Source of the DNA: Capniomyces stellatus
Taxonomy: Eukaryota; Kickxellomycota; Harpellomycetes; Harpellales; Legeriomycetaceae
Reading direction: 5' to 3'
NCBI GenBank assembly: GCA_001661515.1
Contig: LUVW01000026.1
Span: forward strand, 112,781-176,780
Length of the DNA stretch: 64,000 nt
Each line of letters starts with the position of its first letter. Position 1 is the stretch's first letter. Position numbers and translations under genes: made by a program. This document shows, piece after piece, positions 38,546-48,946 of the stretch. The notes beneath the pieces are model-generated. The model did not search any database and was not told where the DNA came from. It saw only the letters and a list, made by a program, of their open reading frames with translations.

Positions 38546-40634
38546 GTTGCTTTGAATGGATTTAAGTTTATTTGTTGGGATAGTAGCTGTATTAAAGGTA
38601 TTGTTTTTGTTCTTAAAAGTAAAAGGAATAATTTGTTTATCTTAATAAATCGTAGAGAATAAGATAGGATAAAGCCAATCTTCCTATAGGAATCGTACTT
38701 TACCCTCTTTTAAATACCAGAATAGGCTTTTGCTCAAGCTTACTTTCTTTAAAGGTATCCTAGAACTCATCTAAATTGCGTACTCTTCAAGTTTAGATTT
38801 AGCTATTACGCCAATTTTACTAATTGCCCACACTTTTTTTTTGTTTCTAATTTTTTTTTTACGCTTATTGATTTATTGATTTATTGATCCATTACAATTC
38901 GTTTTTTTTTATTACCCCTTAGTCAAGTTTTATAACTGGTGTATGACTATTTTTTTTTACTTTTTTATAATACCAAAATTATTAACCCTAATTTTACAAT
39001 CTGCTGTGCGACTGTTTTATATACATATATATACTTTAATCGTTAACTCTGGGCCCATAATCATCAAACCTTCATTGAAGCTACATGTATATTAGCATCT
39101 ATCTTGGATGTCTATCTCATTTACTTGTGATATCATCACCTATGTTTGGTATGAAGGCAAAGTTTTTTTTTGAAACATCCAAGTGGCGGTGGCCATAAAA
39201 ACAAATCTTCAAAAATTCAAAAATACTGAAAGACATGGTAGCACTTTTAATTGAATTGTTACGATACTCTTTCTATACACTTGATTTGTGTTATGTCTGA
39301 TTTTGCTGCCGTTCTTCCTATTGGTCGGTGTGATGTCTCTTCAAGGTTGAATATCACTCCTTAATTTGTCGTTAAGACGATAATACAACAGATATGGTGA
39401 ATACAAAAAAAATATTATTGGCGATAAGACTCGCATTCGGAACACTGGTTCTTTTTATCTCGATGACAGTATATTATTTAGTGATTAATTAGGTCTCAAA
39501 GATTGGAGGAACCGCAAAAGGGCCAATAGGAGTGTGCTAAAAATCTTTGAGTTAACTTCAATATTGAAAAAAACTAAGCACGAAATGATTTTTTTTTTGC
39601 AAAGCTGGATTTGATGTTTCAACATATTCATTTATTTGTGTGGTATATTGGCAACGAAAACAGCAAATCAGAATATAAAATGCGACCTCAATAAAAGAAA
39701 AATAAGTAAAATGTTATGCTACACAATGATCCTATTCCTAAATGCTTAATGTCACCGTTATTCAATACCTCCTCTGTTCCATTTGATTGTCCGTACCCTA
39801 TGAGCGTTTGTAAGACTGCCAGGATTCTCAAAAATCTTGGCGGTTGATTGTTCCAACCCCTTTTCCAAAAGCTTGCCCACTAACTTCTGTGAGATTAGAG
39901 TGGGCCGAATCTGGGGTTCCTCCTGGCCCTTTTAGCCTATCCTTGTAATGGCTAATTTAGGACTCCAATTTATCTGAGCGTATTGTTGTCAATCTGTTGC
40001 AGTCCAACAGGATATGTTCAACTCTTTCCGGTGTCTCCTGTCCACAGTGTGAACACTTTTCTGTATAACCTAAATGCCAACAAGTATTACAGGTTTGGAA
40101 ATGCCAAATTTGGTTACTCAATATAATCTACCACAAGCTTACTAAGCGATTAAACATATGGGGCATTTCCAATGGAGCTGATTTTTTCATCTTGCCGCAC
40201 GGATTCTTGGGAAGAGATTGTAGGTTCAGCAAAGAAAATATATAATTGCAAAGTATCACTGGAGGGATACAATGTAAACTACATTTCCAATAAACTGAGC
40301 CGCGACTATTGTGTATCAATTGTAAAGTCCTCAAAGTTTTTTTTTTCATGTCTGTTTAGGATGATGATATTGAAGTCATGATGTTGGTAATTTGATAAAG
40401 CGATTTATGAAAACCGTAGTAAAGAAATAGTTAATGTTTACAATAGTTTGCAAGTCTAGTGTTTCCAACCAGACTTTCAAGATATATAATTGTGGTATAT
40501 TTTTATTAAAAAATATGACTTGTGTTCTAGATAGTTGGTTTTGCGCATCAAAAACCTAAAAGTAATATTGGTGTTGAAAGCTATCAAAGGCTCCGGTAGC
40601 CGATACCCAGCGCGAGTTTAAAAAATGGCTCAAA
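38546..40634. other. Intergenic region inside the GDSL array, carrying a retroelement remnant
   Basis: This AT-rich spacer is the longest of the three within the array. A decayed non-LTR retrotransposon 3' end lies at 39828-40349. A 10-bp inverted repeat (CTCAAAGATT near 39494, AATCTTTGAG near 39541) could form a hairpin. No other gene is seen. Confidence 0.65.
39828..40349 (-). pseudogene. Remnant of a non-LTR retrotransposon ORF2 C-terminus (zinc-binding RT tail)
   Basis: One minus-strand frame runs about 174 codons and is broken by a TAG near 40125 and a TAA at 39957-39959, closing with TGA at 39828-39830. The middle segment contains a C-x2-C, then W-H-L-G-Y-T-E-K, C-x2-C-G-Q-E-T, and E-H-I-L-L-D-C pattern. 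This is the zinc-binding tail seen after the reverse transcriptase and RNase H of many LINE-type elements (zf-RVT). All three segments share the same frame, so the stops are point mutations, not frameshifts. No reverse transcriptase domain or poly-A end is recognisable nearby. It is a dead, 5'-truncated fragment lodged between two GDSL paralogues. Confidence 0.72.
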
Positions 40635-41801
40635 CTAGACCAATACAAGGAATATGGCAAGGATGGCGAATACAGCTGCGATTGATGTCTGGCTTTTGAT
40701 TGCAGCAGAGTTGGAATCTGTAGATACAGCAGACAGCTTTTCAACATTCAATTCAGCAGCCTTTGCGTTGTATGACTCGACTTTGGTAACACCGGTGGTG
40801 TAGCTGTCGTTGTTGTACAGTATGTTTGACTTGGCTTTGATTTCAGTGAGATTGTATTTTTTGACAAGGTCAATAATAGACTCTTGGGTGATGTTGAACT
40901 TTGATCCCAATACCTCGTTTGTAACAGCACCAATAACAGCATGTACTCTTGTTGTAGGATGAGCATCATCGGCAAAGATATAGTCGTCAGAGTCTGGGCA
41001 TGTAAAGGTCAGGATGTTATTTCCAACCTGGTAGCAAACATCTTTTACCACCTTGAAGTTCAGCGAAGCTGATACCATAGGAGTGGTTAGAACGCCCATA
41101 AGTTTAGAAAGATCCTGTAGCTTGACATAGTCTATTTTCCCCTTTTGCTCAACCTCAAACGTACTCAGCATAATATCTAGCCGCTTGTTTGCAAGGTCCA
41201 GATACATTTTAAGCAATGTTTGCACTGGTACTGGAAGCGTGGTGACCATTGGACTGGCCGACATGTCTGGTATGTTTGAAACAATCAGCCTTTTGTAGCC
41301 AAATTTGACAAGTCTGTTTAGCGAGACCTGGATGTTGTTTATTACAGTATCAGCGTACATATCCATACTGACTACTCCAGCGACTATGACTTCAATTCCA
41401 TAGAACAGATCGTTTGAGCCAATTTCAACTGCTACAATGTCTTTGGCAATTCCCTTTGTTCCATTCAACGCACCGAATGCCTTTAAGTACGAGTCTATTT
41501 GATCAACGACGCTTGGGATTGTGATATTCTGTTTTGCCAGCATATTCACACTAGTGTTGTTTGATGTAGCTCCACCCACGGCATAGTTTACCAAGGTGAG
41601 GTTGTTGTGGTACGCCAGGTATTCGTTCCATACTGGTCCTGTTGAGTACCTCTTGTTCCACCAGGGAACCGGGAATGTTCTATCATGTACGTTTCCAATA
41701 TCCGACAAGCTGTTTCCAAAAACAATGAGCTTATCTTTGGCCTCGGCAATGCTCACCAAGCCTGCTGCAAAAAGAGACAATAAACCAATAGCTGATACCA
41801 T
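40635..41801 (-). CDS. Secreted GPI-type SGNH/GDSL hydrolase, paralogue 2 (388 aa)
   Basis: Same architecture as paralogue 1: signal peptide (1-21), nucleophile Ser31 in VFGNSLSDIGN, Gly in YAVGGATSNN, Asn in EIGSNDL, and the Asp-His pair (Asp278, His281) in ADDAHPTTR. The C-terminus ends with a hydrophobic tail (AAVFAILAIFLVLV). All catalytic residues are present, so activity is expected. The first 100 residues are nearly identical to paralogue 1, while the C-terminal half has diverged more, which suggests either recent duplication with uneven divergence or gene conversion at the 5' end. A CTATATAAC motif about 100 bp upstream (near 41901) could be its TATA element. Confidence 0.88.
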   Translation of the reverse strand: MVSAIGLLSLFAAGLVSIAEAKDKLIVFGNSLSDIGNVHDRTFPVPWWNKRYSTGPVWNEYLAYHNNLTLVNYAVGGATSNNTSVNMLAKQNITIPSVVDQIDSYLKAFGALNGTKGIAKDIVAVEIGSNDLFYGIEVIVAGVVSMDMYADTVINNIQVSLNRLVKFGYKRLIVSNIPDMSASPMVTTLPVPVQTLLKMYLDLANKRLDIMLSTFEVEQKGKIDYVKLQDLSKLMGVLTTPMVSASLNFKVVKDVCYQVGNNILTFTCPDSDDYIFADDAHPTTRVHAVIGAVTNEVLGSKFNITQESIIDLVKKYNLTEIKAKSNILYNNDSYTTGVTKVESYNAKAAELNVEKLSAVSTDSNSAAIKSQTSIAAVFAILAIFLVLV

Positions 41802-43068
41802 ATTTTTTTTTGTTTATTAATTTATACTGATTATCGACTGAATGTGTGCGTATGCAGAGTTACAGATATCCGTTTCAACAATACTTTGGCTAAATCTTTG
41901 TTATATAGCACTGTTAAAAGTAATACTAATAAAAAAACTTGAGGTTGGAGGACAGTGGTCTTGTTAATGGCTTTATATAATTTCTTTGTTTAGCAGTTTG
42001 TTGTTCCTTTTTTTATTTATTGAAATAGCAGCTTGTTGTTTCGTTCTGAATTGGGGACTTAATAAATCCGTATCTACCAACTCTGTTATTGGATTGCTAC
42101 TGTTGCTCTTGCTTTTGATTCTACCTCGGCTACACCTATTTCAGTTTCAGCTTTACTTTCAGTTTCAATTTCGGCTTCACTTTCACTTTCACTTTCAGCT
42201 TCAGCTTCACTTTCAGTTTCAGTTTCAGCTTCAGTTTCTAGTTTCTAGTTTTGATTTTGATTCTATCCATTTGGTTGATTTAACTATTTCATGTTTTACT
42301 CGACTATGTTTGTTTGTTTTATTTTATTTTTTATATATTGTTTTTAGATTTTTTCCAGTATTTTTTTTATTTACATGTTGTTTTTTGTACTTTTTTATTT
42401 TTATTTTTTGTGTGGGAAATTATCCTGTATTTTCAAATACAGCGATAATCATCCTGACCATAGTTTCAAACTACACCAATAAACCAATCGAATTAGTTAA
42501 ATATTGGTGCTAAATCGACCGGGTGTAATTAAATGCTATAAGTTGGTTATTTCAAGTTATATTTGTTTCACACTGATTGTAATTAATGCCAAAAGCAGTG
42601 TTACAAGCTTAGCCCTCCCCTTTTGCCACCCACCCACAAATAACTTTTTGTCATGCTTATACTTCAAAGCCTTGAACGCACTTATCTAAATGGTCGTGTT
42701 TGTTTTTGTTTACTTTTGTTTTATCTGCCTGTTTACTAGCTTGATTGAAAAATGTAAACGTAATTTCGTCCAATGGTCACTTTCTAGTCGATTCTCAACG
42801 ATTTATTTCATATTCTTTCAGGTTTAATTACTATTTCAATTACACCATAAACGAGAAACTTTGGCACACTAAAAACAATGGAAAAAAAATGCGGCACACC
42901 ACATAATTGATCGCCCATTCTTGCTTTCAATAGACCATCCGGCGTTTCCATCAGCTATTCTCTCCACCAAGATATTGATTTACTATAAAATGCTTGGGAA
43001 AGAAAACGTGTATTGCCACCTCTACTGACCACGCAGCCATAGGTGGGTTACTGGGACCAGGTAAACAT
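41802..43068. other. Intergenic region between GDSL paralogues 2 and 3
   Basis: This stretch contains a hexameric TTTCAG/TTTCAC-type microsatellite at about 42138-42240. Plus-strand open frames across it are Phe/Leu-rich and look like a by-product of the repeat. I see no gene. Confidence 0.65.
42138..42240. repeat. Hexameric TTTCAG/TTTCAC microsatellite
   Basis: About seventeen imperfect hexamers. The minus strand would read as alternating Glu-Thr/Glu-Ala/Glu-Ser, just like the coding hexamer repeats of the RasGAP gene, but no start or conserved domain accompanies it here. Confidence 0.8.
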
Positions 43069-44247
43069 CTAAGAGATCAACACAAAACCCAGGGAAATGA
43101 TCGCTGCTATACAAGAGCCAGTTACTTTAGAGCTGGAGCTTTGCAGACCAATGGGTGTTGTCGTTACTTTTGGCCGCGGTTTTCCCTTCAGCTTCACCAA
43201 GTCGCTTTCGGTTAAGCTCCAGTTATACGAATCGATTTTGACAATTCCCGTGGAGCTGCTATCAGGGTAGTACATAAAGTTGTCTTTTGTGCCAGCAAGA
43301 GTTACGTTGTACCTCTCAATAATAGAAAGCACTATATCTTCGCTTACGCCATTAAACCCGTTGACGACTTCTGCTGCAATCGCCCCAATCAGAGCGTGCA
43401 CCCGAGTAGTAGGATGTATGGTGTCGGCAAATAGATACTTGTCTGAATTCTCACACGAAGAAATAAGCTTATTGTCTAAAACTCCATAGCATGGCGAGGC
43501 GATGTTTTCGATGTGCAGCGCCTGTGTTACATTTGGATCGTTGAAAACGTCTGTTATCTTGTGCAGGTCAACTATACGTGTCCACCCAGGATACCCTCTT
43601 CTGGCAAAAGTAAACGTCATGATTCTTCCATATAATTTGGAGTTCGCAATTCTGATGTACCTGTCAATGTTGGCAATCTCTGTTTTAGTTAAAGCCTCGA
43701 CAGCTGGCGTGATCGACAAATTCGGGATATTAAAGACCAGTATATTTCTGTAGCCAAAGTCTGCAATCATAGTTACTGAGCGCATTATACTCGAGACCAA
43801 CGAGTCGGTAAAAACATCTATATCAATAGAGTTTGACGAAAGCGGCCCGATAGAGTACAGTATATCATTTGACCCTATCTCGATTGCAACAATGTCATCA
43901 CTAATGCTCTTTTTATCAAAGTGTTTTCCAATTTCATTTGAAAAGGACTCTATTTGATTGATTGCACTAGGTATTATGGATGTCGTGTTGGAAAAAATAT
44001 TTAAACTTGTATTATTTGAAGCAGCTCCTCCTATCGCAAAACTCATCAAAGTGTAGTTTTTGTAAAAAGAAAGGTATTCGTTCCAAACAGGGCCAGTGGA
44101 AAATCGCTTATTCCACCATGGTATTGGATATGTGCTAAAGTTGATATTGCCGGTGTCAGATAGACTATTCCCAAAAACCAGCAGTTTTTTGTTTGCCTCA
44201 ACCTTGCTCAGCAGTATAAGCACAAAGGTAGATATCAATATTCTCAT
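43069..44247 (-). CDS. Secreted GPI-type SGNH/GDSL hydrolase, paralogue 3 (392 aa)
   Basis: Diverged array member with a shorter signal peptide (about 1-18). The catalytic set is complete: Ser28 in VFGNSLSDTGN, Gly in FAIGGAASNN, Asn in EIGSNDI, and Asp275 and His278 in ADTIHPTTR. The shared landmark WWNKRFSTGPVWNEYL is retained. The C-terminal tail (SCIAAIISLGFVLIS) is again hydrophobic and GPI-like. It is more distant from paralogues 1 and 2 than they are from each other, so this duplication is older. Activity is expected; the substrate is unknown. Confidence 0.87.
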   Translation of the reverse strand: MRILISTFVLILLSKVEANKKLLVFGNSLSDTGNINFSTYPIPWWNKRFSTGPVWNEYLSFYKNYTLMSFAIGGAASNNTSLNIFSNTTSIIPSAINQIESFSNEIGKHFDKKSISDDIVAIEIGSNDILYSIGPLSSNSIDIDVFTDSLVSSIMRSVTMIADFGYRNILVFNIPNLSITPAVEALTKTEIANIDRYIRIANSKLYGRIMTFTFARRGYPGWTRIVDLHKITDVFNDPNVTQALHIENIASPCYGVLDNKLISSCENSDKYLFADTIHPTTRVHALIGAIAAEVVNGFNGVSEDIVLSIIERYNVTLAGTKDNFMYYPDSSSTGIVKIDSYNWSLTESDLVKLKGKPRPKVTTTPIGLQSSSSKVTGSCIAAIISLGFVLIS

Positions 44248-45651
44248 TACCGTCGTTTTTTTTTTTGGTATTATTTCGAATTTCTGAGAGTAGGCCGTGT
44301 TTTTATTCGTTTGTTTTTAATTCGCCTTTTTTAATTTATTTTTAAAAAAAGAAAGAGAAACCACTGGTTTGTGTTTGATATACCAGGATGGCTATTTTGT
44401 CGCTTTGAGTTTCAAGGTCGTTTTAGGCGCTGCGCAAAACTCAAATTAACAGCGGATGTAGGTCTGTTTTCTAAAAGCAAATAAAATAATGCTGTAAACA
44501 AATGTATAAGTGTTATATATCTGGAGTAGAATAGAGTGAAAAGGAAGAACATACACCAGTTAATTCAAGCTTTAACTTTTATAATTAAGACTTTAAACTT
44601 CAACCAGGAAGAAACACAATCTGATGGAATTAATCAGCAAGACATTTTTAATGATCAACACATTACTGAAAAGCACAAAACAGCATAGCATAGTATAGCA
44701 TAGTGTAGTATAGTATAGTATAGCTGAGCATTATATAGATACAGCCTGCACTTTTTGTAAATGCAAAATGTATGTGTATTGTATCCCCTTCCTCGCCTCG
44801 TATAATTCCATTATAGCAACTCTTGCTATCCATATTTGCACCAAATCCTTAGTTGAATTTCAGTTTAAAGTGTTATTGTTATTCTTTATTTTTTTTGAAT
44901 TTGAATAAAGTTGACCTACATCAAGGAAATTGGCTGTACAATGGAATAAGAATCAAACAATGTTTTGATTTATTGTATGCCTAATTCCGATTGTGTTTGG
45001 TTGCTATGTATGTAATTGTACACATCTAAAACGTTCATATAACAGCGCATATCAAACTTTGCTATATGCTCTGCCTAGCTTTTAGGTCACGTACATAACT
45101 TGGCTAACGTTTGTTTGTTGAGAACTAACGTCCTGGCCGATTTAAACTTTACACCCCTGTTCTTGAGCTTGAATCATAATATAAACCGTTTTAGAATATA
45201 CCACAACAGCTGAAAAGTACACTACGCTCAGTTGATATAAAGGGAGATGTATTTTGAAGAACTATAAATTCTCAGTTTTAAAATGTTAAAGGTTATAATA
45301 AAGAAAAACAAAAGATAGAACAAAAGTAAGATGTGCATGGTATGTATGCTTTTGATGCAAAGTAAGGACCTGACTAACTAAATGTCAATCATTCCAATAT
45401 ATTCAGTATTAGCTATTGCACCGTACGAGTATAAGTATAAGTATAAGTATAAGTATAAGTATAAGTATATGTATATTTTATATTTATTTATTTTATTAAT
45501 GTGATTTATTGGCAACAGAATCAACACAATCGTATATGTATGCACCAAGACTTTCACTGATATTTTTCCATCGTTCAATTAATAAACCAGATCAATTTAA
45601 AAGATGTAGAAAAAAAATCCTAACTGTTTTAGTAAATTGAGATTGGCTATT
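44248..45651. other. Intergenic region between GDSL paralogues 3 and 4
   Basis: AT-rich spacer with two small microsatellites: ATAGT/ATAGC units at about 44687-44725 and TATAAG units at 45429-45468. No coding signal is seen. Confidence 0.65.
45429..45468. repeat. TATAAG hexameric microsatellite
   Basis: About six perfect GTATAA units lie some 190 bp beyond the stop codon of GDSL paralogue 4. Confidence 0.85.
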
Positions 45652-46830
45652 CTATAAAAGTGTGGAAAAGAGCAAACAAGTAGCTGATAGCAAAAGCAAA
45701 ACACCAGTGCCCGACTTGGTGTTGCTTCCGGATGAGTACCTGAATGCTTCTCTTCCTGTTGCGATTTTTGTAGAGTTGCCTTCTGCCTGTTTCCTATTAT
45801 AAGAACTGATTTTGACCAATCCAGTGGTGTTGCTATTTTGCTTATAAATAAAGTTGCTCTTGGAGCCAGCAGATGGTATGCTGTACATCTTGATGTGAGA
45901 TAGTACGGATTGTTGACTAAGACCATCAAGCCCTCTTGACGCTTTGGTTGCCATAGCCCCAATCAGAGCATGAATACGGGTTGTAGGGTAATACGAGTCT
46001 GCGTATATATAGGAGTCTGATTCATCGCATGAGGAAACCAGGCGGTTATTCAACTCAATGTAGCATGGTGCACTGGTGGATTTGATGCCCAGGGCCTCAG
46101 TGACATTAGGTGTGTTAAAAAGCTGGAATAAGGTATACAAGTCGAGTATCTGCACAGAGTTGGTGGTTTTATTTGATTCTTTTATTAAATCCGTAACACT
46201 GGTGTACAGCTTGGCGTTGATTTCCTTGATGCAGTTCTCGACCGGCTTCAAGTACGACTCTGGCAATTTAGAAATAGCAGGAAGTAAGGTTAAGTCTGGG
46301 ATGTTTGATACGATAAACTTTTTGAATCCAAAGCCATCAAGTTTACGAACCGAGTTCATGATATTTGAGACCAAGTTGTCCGAAAAAGAGTCAATGTCGG
46401 TGGAGTTTGAATAAATGTGCCCAATAGAGTTTATAACGTCGTTGGATCCTATTTCGATAGACACCAAGTCGGTCTCCATATCAGTCTTTTTCATCTGGTT
46501 TCCTATCTTTTCAATAAACGAATCGACTTGTTTGGGAAGACTGGGCGCCTTGGTCTGCGCATCAGAGTCAGCAGCTTCATCGGTGTCGTTCGACAATGCA
46601 CCACCAAAAGCGTAGTTGACTAGAGTGTAGTTGTCAAAGTAGGCCAAGTACTCGTTCCAGACGGGACCTGTGGAAAACCTGTTATTCCACCATGGCACTA
46701 CTTGTTCTGTGTTGTTTGAATTGCCTATATCCGATAGGCCGTTTCCAAAAACGATCAATTTGTTTTTAGCCTCAGTAATCGTCACCACCGAGCCTAAAAG
46801 CGCGAGTAGAGTTTTTGTTTTTATTGCCAT
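45652..46830 (-). CDS. GDSL-like pseudoenzyme, paralogue 4 (392 aa, catalytic Ser and His lost)
   Basis: The full SGNH/GDSL fold signature is present: signal peptide (about 1-21), WWNNRFSTGPVWNEYL, Gly in YAFGGALSND, Asn in EIGSNDV, and a GPI-like tail (GVLLLLSATCLLFSTLL). However, the block I nucleophile is glycine (VFGNGLSDIGN, Gly31; codon GGC where paralogue 3 has AGC). The block V histidine is tyrosine (ADSYYPTTR, Tyr281; codon TAC where paralogue 1 has CAC). Asp278 remains. The frame is intact over 392 codons with no stop or shift, and the secretion signals are kept, so this is not an ordinary pseudogene. Ester hydrolysis by the usual Ser-His-Asp mechanism should be impossible. A ligand-binding, decoy or structural surface role is an inference. 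Confidence 0.87.
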   Translation of the reverse strand: MAIKTKTLLALLGSVVTITEAKNKLIVFGNGLSDIGNSNNTEQVVPWWNNRFSTGPVWNEYLAYFDNYTLVNYAFGGALSNDTDEAADSDAQTKAPSLPKQVDSFIEKIGNQMKKTDMETDLVSIEIGSNDVINSIGHIYSNSTDIDSFSDNLVSNIMNSVRKLDGFGFKKFIVSNIPDLTLLPAISKLPESYLKPVENCIKEINAKLYTSVTDLIKESNKTTNSVQILDLYTLFQLFNTPNVTEALGIKSTSAPCYIELNNRLVSSCDESDSYIYADSYYPTTRIHALIGAMATKASRGLDGLSQQSVLSHIKMYSIPSAGSKSNFIYKQNSNTTGLVKISSYNRKQAEGNSTKIATGREAFRYSSGSNTKSGTGVLLLLSATCLLFSTLL

Positions 46831-48946
46831 TTTAGGTAGCGTGTATTATAAACGTATTGTTAAGCAGTGGGTATTAGGAGTAATATATCAAATATTAATA
46901 GGGTAAGTAAGGATTAGGGTCAAGATGTAAAGTTTGAAGTGGATATAATTTGGGATCATGTAAGACTCGGTCTTATTTATATATTATTAGACGCACAATA
47001 CAACTAGATTTTTTTTTCTTTTCATTAGTTTCAACAAAGAAGCAGAAACAACTTGAAAGAAATAACCATACACACTTGCAAGTCATAATTCAGAAGCTCG
47101 AGTAGAATATATATATATATATATACAACGGTGTTTTGACTTGTTTGAGACAATCTGTTGGGTTGCCATTTACCAGAAAGATCAACGTAGAGGCAGATTT
47201 ACTTGTGGGTACGTTATCGCATCAAGAACGGTTGGGGGTATTCTCTATGCTGATTTTGAGGATTTTAGATTGATTTGATTGTTAAAAGTTTGGATGGTCT
47301 TGGCTCCAAGAAGATGAACTGAGTTTGACTTTTTCAAAAAAAATGAAAAATTTAGAGAAAAGAGTATTGATGTTAATTTCTGATAACTCTTCAATACAAT
47401 ATGCCAATTTTGTAACTTTGTGCCTGGTAAAGTTATATTCCAGGATTCAGGCTGGCAAAGTGAAGCTGAACTGATGTTGAAAATCGACCTTAATGGTTGG
47501 AGTACGCTATTAAGATGGCCCCAGGATTTCTTGATTGGATTTGAATGATTGAAGCCGAGAAATTAGATGATGAACAACACCCTAATGCCAGTTTAAGTGG
47601 GATTTTCAAAACATAATACAAATACATAAAATACCAACAGTAATAATAATGACAGACACGTTTATTATTACCTGTAATTGCTGCTCGTAGTATTCAGTAT
47701 TTTCAAAAGAATTGCGCTAGGACTTGGAATCAGCATTAATGAATTCAGGGAGATATTTTATATAAACAATCAAAATGCACGTAAAATCTTGAAGATTATG
47801 TTTACAGGATTTATGGGTGTGTGCAGCTTAAAACTTTATTGCGTGAAGCGATATACCTTCAAGGCCATGGTTTTCACCAACGAAAGCCTTTACGACAACC
47901 CAAACATAAATTATAGCTGATAGATGATAGTTGATAGCAAAGTTTAAGGTTTATGAATAGATGGATATTTGACACAAGTAATATATACTGGTTTATTGGA
48001 CTTGTAGTGTAATTCGCATTTAAGAAAAATAGCGCTCGATGACTCGATTTAGGATTCATTAGATAAAGAGTATACATATCTAATAATAAAGGGACAATGC
48101 ATCGAGCTTGCTGACCAAAGCCAAGCTATATTAAATGTCAGTTTTTCTAATAGAAATTGAAGCAAGTGGCCATAATTTGGTGAATGCTATTAAGCAAACA
48201 GAGAGTGGCTGTAAAGCAGTGAGTTTGGCACAGTTGGTAGACGAAACCCGAATTGTATAAATGGTTCAACATTTCCGATACAAAAAGTGACAAATCCATT
48301 CTGAAGCGTAGCAAGAGAAGTAAAAGAGTAAAAAAAAAATAAAAAAAATAACACAAAGGTGGAATTTAGGACTTGGTTGTAAAAAGAAACAGGAAAAAAA
48401 AATGAAAAAGGATTGGATTAAAATTAGAGTCAACTATTAGCCAGTTTTGTACTATTGAGTAGAAATAAAATAAAATAAAAAATAGTTGTATCCAATTAAA
48501 AGCAAGAAAATATTTTATAAAGGGGACGAGCTTTAGAAGGAAAAAAAAAGGTGAAAATTAAGGGTTGGATAAAAATTTGTTGAAATTAAAAAAAAGAGGT
48601 AATGTTCAGAGGCGAATTTGTTGATTGAAGAGAGAAAAAAAAAAAAATAAGCGAAAACAATAATAGAAGCAAATTTTACTATTATCAAAAACATCAAGTT
48701 AAAAAAAAAAAAGGTTATATCTGAACAGTGGATTAAAGATTGTTGAAATCGTGATTCAAGCTCAGTAGGTTATATTTTATTTTTATCATTAAATATACTA
48801 GTCGACAATAGGAGGTTACTATATTAAAGTGAAAGAGTAAATCGATAAAGTTTAGATTAGACAAAAAGGATTGAAGATATAAACAAAAGCCGTAGTGAGG
48901 AATAAAAAAGGCAACTAGAAATCGAGAAATAAACTAGTAAAAAAAA
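46831..48946. other. Intergenic region left of eIF3l
   Basis: This is a divergent region between GDSL paralogue 4 (minus) and eIF3l (plus). It has an AT dinucleotide run near 47108-47125, a short unconvincing frame at 47678-47920 and A-rich DNA to the eIF3l start. A tRNA-like A-box/B-box pair at 48225-48275 does not fold as a tRNA. Confidence 0.6.

Noticed and set aside
41986..42513. Plus-strand open frame of 175 codons between GDSL paralogues 2 and 3
   Set aside because: Most of it is translation of a TTTCAG-type microsatellite and T-rich flanks; it does not resemble a genuine membrane protein family.
48225..48275. A-box-like TGGCACAGTTGG and B-box-like GGTTCAAC resembling a tRNA gene
   Set aside because: The seven bases before the A box do not pair with any 3' acceptor strand, and the T-arm closing pair is wrong.
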